In this document: positions 59,776-64,000 of the stretch, in pieces
How positions within the stretch are numbered: position 1 is the stretch's first letter
How the letters are laid out: every line of letters begins with the position of its first letter
From: Heliocidaris erythrogramma
Lineage: Eukaryota; Echinodermata; Echinoidea; Camarodonta; Echinometridae
Direction: 5' to 3'
Length of the DNA stretch: 64,000 nt
NCBI GenBank assembly: GCA_025617745.1
Contig: CM046859.1
Location: 21,948,006 to 22,012,005 of the forward strand
Position numbers and translations under genes: made by a program
Notes under the pieces: model-generated
What the model was told of the DNA's origin: nothing
Database searches by the model: none
Seen by the model: the letters and a program-made list of their open reading frames with translations, nothing else

Positions 59776-61136
59776 GTATGTAACTTACTTCACTGTTCAC
59801 GTATTTGAAGGGGGGGTGGGAAGAACTAGTGCAACTGAAGGTCAATAAAAAAATGTGTAAAAAAAACTCATTTATGCCTGGCCGCAGTGCCACCTCAATT
59901 AATTAGCCAGGTTTCACAGATGAAGAGAGGGAGAAACAAGTTTATTTTCTCTAAGTTAAGTTCCATGCAGTAGTCAAAATTGAACATCGTTTTTTTAATT
60001 CGGAAATCGTTAGAAGAAATTGAAATGTCTGGACTCTAATTTGAATGGATGGTGGGGTGAGGGATGGGGGGCGGACGTTCCTTTTTCTCTCTCGCTTTCA
60101 TCTCTTCTTATTTTGTGGTTTTGATTTCGGTATACATGTATATTTTTGTTTGTGCTATTTAGTTACAGCAGTATTCAAAAATCTGGGCCTCATTTTATTT
60201 CCAATTAAAGTTCTTTGGGCAGGTGCATTACTTATAATTCATGCGTAGGCCTATACTATAATCGATTTATTTGTATGTTTGAGAAAATTATGTCGGATTG
60301 AATTCGATTCGTAACATAATAACGGTGTCCAGATTTACCACTTGGGTTTATCTCTGTCTTTGCGCGCGTGAAACCAGTTTCCCTCTTCTCTTCATTTTTG
60401 AAATTTTGCTTCATAATTAATTAACCTACAGCAAGAACACCTAAATTGACAAAATGTCATATATTCATGATATTCGTGATTATTCACTTTCAATGATTTC
60501 CGTACTTAACTCAAAAGTCACCTTTATTATTTTTTCTTGGTGGGAAATTGTCAAGGAGCCCGGGTAAACTGTCCCGTTGCCCCCTTCAAGTAAGCTAATG
60601 GATCTGTCATATCTGTTGACATCGAGATTAGCATTTTAATTCCGACCGTTTTGAATAGATCTTTAAAGATCTATTCAAAGCAGTCGGAACCAAATTTTAG
60701 CGTTTAGCATCCCATCGATAAGTAATTCGTTTGTTAATAGATAATTAACGTCAACATGTTAAAAATGTTTTAAATTCGATAATAAAGATCGTATATCGAG
60801 TCATCACCATATGATTCAGGGCTGACATGCAAATAATACAAAAAGAAAATTTTCAAGTCACTGTGTTATAACCCAAGCCAGATTTCAGTGACACAGCTGT
60901 CTTATTCTTAGGCTGACATGCAAATAATACTAAAACAAATTCCAAATAACTGGGTTATAACACAAAACAGAGTTCAGTGATACAGTTCTTATGAAAAGGT
61001 CGAATGTTTTACGACTTGTTTTAACGGTCGTTTGGTATGCTACGGAGATCATTAGATGGTAAGATCCAACCTTGCCTATAGGCAACAGTGAGACAATGTA
61101 CAATGTACATAAGCTGGATGTAATAAGCGATTTCGT
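59776..61136. other. Putative intron of the secreted-protein gene
   Basis: Downstream of the 59775 donor no next exon is evident. It contains a 50-bp palindrome (60640-60689, core TAGATCTTTAAAGATCTA) and a two-copy repeat at 60825-60985 (GGCTGACATGCAAATAATAC). Otherwise AT-rich. Confidence 0.4.
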
Positions 61137-61377
61137 AATAGACCTGTTTACTAAGTGATTCAAATTTCATGCATACTTTTGAAACAAAGGTTGTTCTCGA
61201 CGACCTGAAAGCTTGCCAGAGGCTTGTCAGACATAGCAACAAGTAATGTATGCAAACTGGATTCCAAGTATTGTAGTTCATTCATTAATAACATGCAGGT
61301 TAATGGAATACCTCGTTAGTAGGTCCCCAGGAAAGAAACATCCATAAATTTGAATCACTTCGTAAACAGGTCTATTG
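61137..61377. mobile_element. MITE family 'CAATAGACC', copy 3
   Basis: Ends AATAGACCTGTTTACTAAG and CGTAAACAGGTCTATT. The inside matches copy 1 (ACGACCTGAAAGCTTGCC, ATAGCAACAAGTAATGTATG). A partial related stretch follows to about 61540. Confidence 0.75.
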
Positions 61378-61984
61378 GACCATGAGCAAATTTTCGCATT
61401 TTTTTCTCTTCATTAGGATAGGCATCTTTTCAAAGAAAGATAATACGTAAGCTTGCCCGACATAGCAACCTACAGAATTCAAACTCTATGAAAGAAAGAC
61501 ATCGTATAGACCAGGTGACTAGAATAGCACGTCAATGAACACTTGGGAAAGCGCATTGTTTGCAAGTTTAATTGGCAGACTGTCAAGTACCAAACATCAA
61601 TGAATTAACACTTTGTTGCTTCTCAGGTGGATTTAATGAAAAGTATAATTAAATGAATAATCATTACATCAGTCATGCTTATCTCAGTGAATTTTAAACG
61701 AACATGCCCGTTTATGTCAAATGACCTTTATCTGCTGAAATCACTTATAGGCCCATCATTGGGTTTGTGCTCTCTGTTGCCATGCAAGACAAGAAGAACA
61801 TCTTTTGATTTTTTTTGCAACATTACCATCAGACTCACTACAATAAGCGATTTCGTAATTAGGATTTGCGCATGAGCAAGGGGTGTACGCAAAATACAAC
61901 ATGTTTTGGGAAGGGGTGTACCTTCACAAACTCCTCCCCTTCGGCCGCTACGCTTTCTTGAATATCGATGTTCCCCGGGCAATA

Positions 61985-62110
61985 ACCCCCCATGCCCCAA
62001 GAAAAAGAAACAAACAAAAAACAAAAAGCAACAACAACAACTAACAAACAAAACAACAACAAAACAAAACAAAAACAAACAAACCCCCAAAACAAACCAA
62101 ACCAAACCAA
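61985..62110. repeat. (CAAA)n / AAC-rich tract
   Basis: Low-complexity AAAC and AACA repeats. Confidence 0.85.
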
Positions 62111-62235
62111 CAAGCAAAAAAGACGATCGAAGCCACTATAAACTTTATAACGTCGAAAATAGGGGTAGACCTTTTCTGTTAAGGAGACTCGTAGAAAACC
62201 TTTTTCTTTTTCGATTATAGAGTATGTCACGAGCT

Positions 62236-62550
62236 TTTAATGTCATGAATGAAAATCTTGAAGCTTTATTTGTTGAAGTGTTCATTTCTGGTAAAAAAAT
62301 ATTGTAATTGGAGTCGTGTACAGACTTCCCAATGGTAATATAAATTTCTTTATGGATGAAATGCAGAGAGCTTTAGAAAGCCAGATAATGGTAAATCCTT
62401 ATTTTTGGTTGGAGATTATAACATAAACCTTTTGCAGCACAATGTCGATGCCCATGTTGATGATTTCCTAAATTTGCTAATGTCATTTTCACTGTTGCCC
62501 TTGATAACAAAACCAACAAGAGTAACCGAGGCCTCTGCTACTCTAATTAC
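62236..62550 (+). pseudogene. LINE endonuclease fragment with frameshifts
   Basis: Three frames in turn give MNENLEALFVEVFISGKK, NIVIGVVYRLPNGNINFFMD and GDYNINLLQH followed by LLPLITKPTRVTEASATLI. These are characteristic of the APE-type endonuclease domain of CR1/Jockey-like LINEs (VIGVVYRPPN, GDFNINLL, PTRVT...ATLIDNI). At least two frameshifts and an early stop show it is dead. It is cut off by the next repeat at about 62551. Confidence 0.8.
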
Positions 62551-62930
62551 CCACGCCGATGAAATCGGCAGGGTTATGTAAAGGGCTCCGTATGTTTGTT
62601 TGTTTGTTTGTTTTTTTTTGTTTGTTTGTGTACAAGATAACAAGAGAACGGGTGAACGGATTTGCACCAAATTTTCAGGGAATGTTCAGAAAGTGACAGG
62701 AAAGAATCGATTAGATTTTGGTGATGATTGGTTGACCCCTGCAAATTCTGTGTGACCTTGAACTTTTGACCCTGTAGTAAAGTATAGGAACTTCAGTTCA
62801 GAGAGTGACAGGATAGAAACTAGAAAGTTTGATGACCCCAAACTTCGCCTGCCGATGCAGAAATATTTTGGTCAATCAAAACACTCATTACTTCGTCTCA
62901 CCAAAAATCTATTTCAGGTTTAAGAATTTT
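62551..62930. repeat. Dispersed repeat with GCCGAT hairpin and (GTTT)n, inserted in the LINE
   Basis: Begins near CCACGCCGATGAAATCGGCA (a short hairpin), then (GTTT)n at 62596-62628 and ACAAGATAACAAGAGAACGG. The right end is not clear; I see no return of LINE coding sequence. Confidence 0.5.
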
Positions 62931-63429
62931 AGAAGACTTTTAGACCCATTATTGGCTATTTCACTTCAAATCCGCACGAGCCTGCAATGAATATTCAAAG
63001 CCAACGTATCCCAGCAACAAGGATTTTTCGCGCTTGAACTAACTGTACTCTCGTTGCGAAATCGAAAGCGGCTAGGTATACGGTATACGTATAGCCTAGC
63101 ACGTCTAATTTATCCTATTTCTTATCTTCTGTGCATTTCTGTTTATTTTCCCCGTTTCTTTCCACTTTGTTGTGGAAGTTTTTGTGATTTATTTTATCCT
63201 GGTGGACGTGTAGTACGTGATTTTAATTGTTTTCGGTGAAAATCTGGTGCGTTTGTTCGACGTGAGTGAGTCTATCGGTAGACACTTAAAGAGGCCAACC
63301 AAAATGACAATGGCGGAATCTCATTAATATTCATGAGAATACAAACTATGAATATGTATATACGCATGCGCAGATAAGCTTGCGCTTAAACTTTTTGGAT
63401 ATAAGCTCTATTTCCGCAAAATTCGTTGT

Positions 63430-63512
63430 GTAGTGAGCGTAGCTACAAAGGTTAAGGCGAAGTGCATTAGTAATTGGAAGACCGTGGGTTCGAATCTCCG
63501 GACATATTTTTT
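63430..63512 (+). repeat. tRNA-Ser/Leu-like relic
   Basis: GGTTAAGGCGAA resembles the D-loop of tRNA-Ser or Leu, and GGGTTCGAATCTCC is a B-box, followed by a T run. The arms do not pair well. Probably a SINE head, not a gene. Confidence 0.4.
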
Positions 63513-63520
63513 TTTTTGAA

Positions 63521-63552
<32 letters not shown>

Positions 63553-63562
63553 GGGGGGGGGC
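63521..63562. repeat. Long G homopolymer
   Basis: About 30 G, then ACGGGGGGGG. Length uncertain. Confidence 0.85.
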
Positions 63563-63728
63563 GGGGTAACATGGATCTTCTCTTTTTTCCCCGATTATTT
63601 TTTTCTCTCTTCTCATTAAAAAAAAAATGTTTGTTGAAACAGAAAATATCGGATGTGATTTGAGTACAATGAATACTTACGTTTCTAAAATGATTTCCTT
63701 TGTTTATATTATTTTGAACATTTTTTTT

Positions 63729-64000
63729 ACTCGTTCCATGAGTGGATATATTCAAATTACAACCTCAATCTCCCATTGACTATTTCACATTGTATCGTGA
63801 AGTTTTAACATGCTTTGCAGTTGTGTATAAAGGGATGTCATTTTGGTTGGCCTCCTGTGTCATTTTGGTTGGCCTCCTGTGTTTTCCCACTTGATATCGC
63901 GTATAATAAATACTCTCATGTTCTATTATTTTCATCATTTTTACTCGTTTCATAAGTGGATATATTCAAATTACAGCCTCATTCTCCCATTGAGTATTTC
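63729..64000. repeat. Direct repeat at the right edge
   Basis: TTTTACTCGTTCCATGAGTG and the next 45 bases (63729-63790) recur at 63942-64000 with a few differences, 213 bp apart; the second copy reaches the window edge. Confidence 0.75.

Larger units (their letters stand above)
63291..63857. mobile_element. Inverted-repeat element with AGAGGCCAACCAAAATGACA ends
   Basis: AGGCCAACCAAAATGACA at 63292 and TGTCATTTTGGTTGGCCT at 63837 are perfect 18-bp inverted ends. The right end motif is repeated once more just after. It encloses the tRNA-like stretch and the long G run. Confidence 0.6.

Overview
This is a 64 kb piece of an animal nuclear genome. It has spliced genes with GT-AG introns, long AT-rich introns, many short inverted-repeat transposons, GA/CT tracts and frequent ACATGTACATGTA-type motifs. 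Most of the DNA is intron or repeat. From repeat style and general look I infer a marine invertebrate deuterostome, most likely a sea urchin or another echinoderm. That is inference; no species marker was read.

Two recognisable genes lie head to tail on the minus strand. (1) 18288-48237 is a complete gene for a choline transporter-like protein of the SLC44A1/CTL1 type. Nineteen coding exons join without a frame break into about 702 residues. It has a second, alternative version of one transmembrane exon, a GC-AG intron, an acidic proline-rich tail encoded by small 3' exons, and a decayed tandem array of exon-9 copies. (2) 2508-11294 is the 5' part of a very-long-chain fatty-acid elongase gene (ELOVL1/7 type). 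Four coding exons encode 129 residues and the gene runs off the left edge before the catalytic histidine box. A probable non-coding first exon ends at 12740. On the plus strand, 59709-59775 looks like the first coding exon of a secreted protein whose remaining exons were not found.

The main mobile element is a 5.64 kb LTR retrotransposon (5234-10873) in the first coding intron of the elongase gene, in the same orientation as that gene. Its two 862-bp LTRs look identical and are flanked by a 4-bp duplication. It has a tRNA-Leu primer site and one ORF carrying Gag, two zinc knuckles and an aspartic protease. The ORF ends in a 28-residue acidic repeat array where reverse transcriptase would be expected, so the element looks non-autonomous. 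A 1.0 kb element at 34058-35060 has about 90-100 bp inverted ends, a 9-bp flanking repeat and an N-terminal RecQ-like helicase fragment inside. It resembles a gene-capturing Mutator-like element.

The rest is a dense population of foldback and inverted-repeat elements (several flanked by TTAA, some hAT-like with 8-bp duplications, some Tc1/mariner-like with TA), two broken LINE fragments, minisatellites and homopolymer runs. The 48-64 kb side has no recognised multi-exon gene apart from the upstream region of SLC44A1 and the secreted-protein exon.
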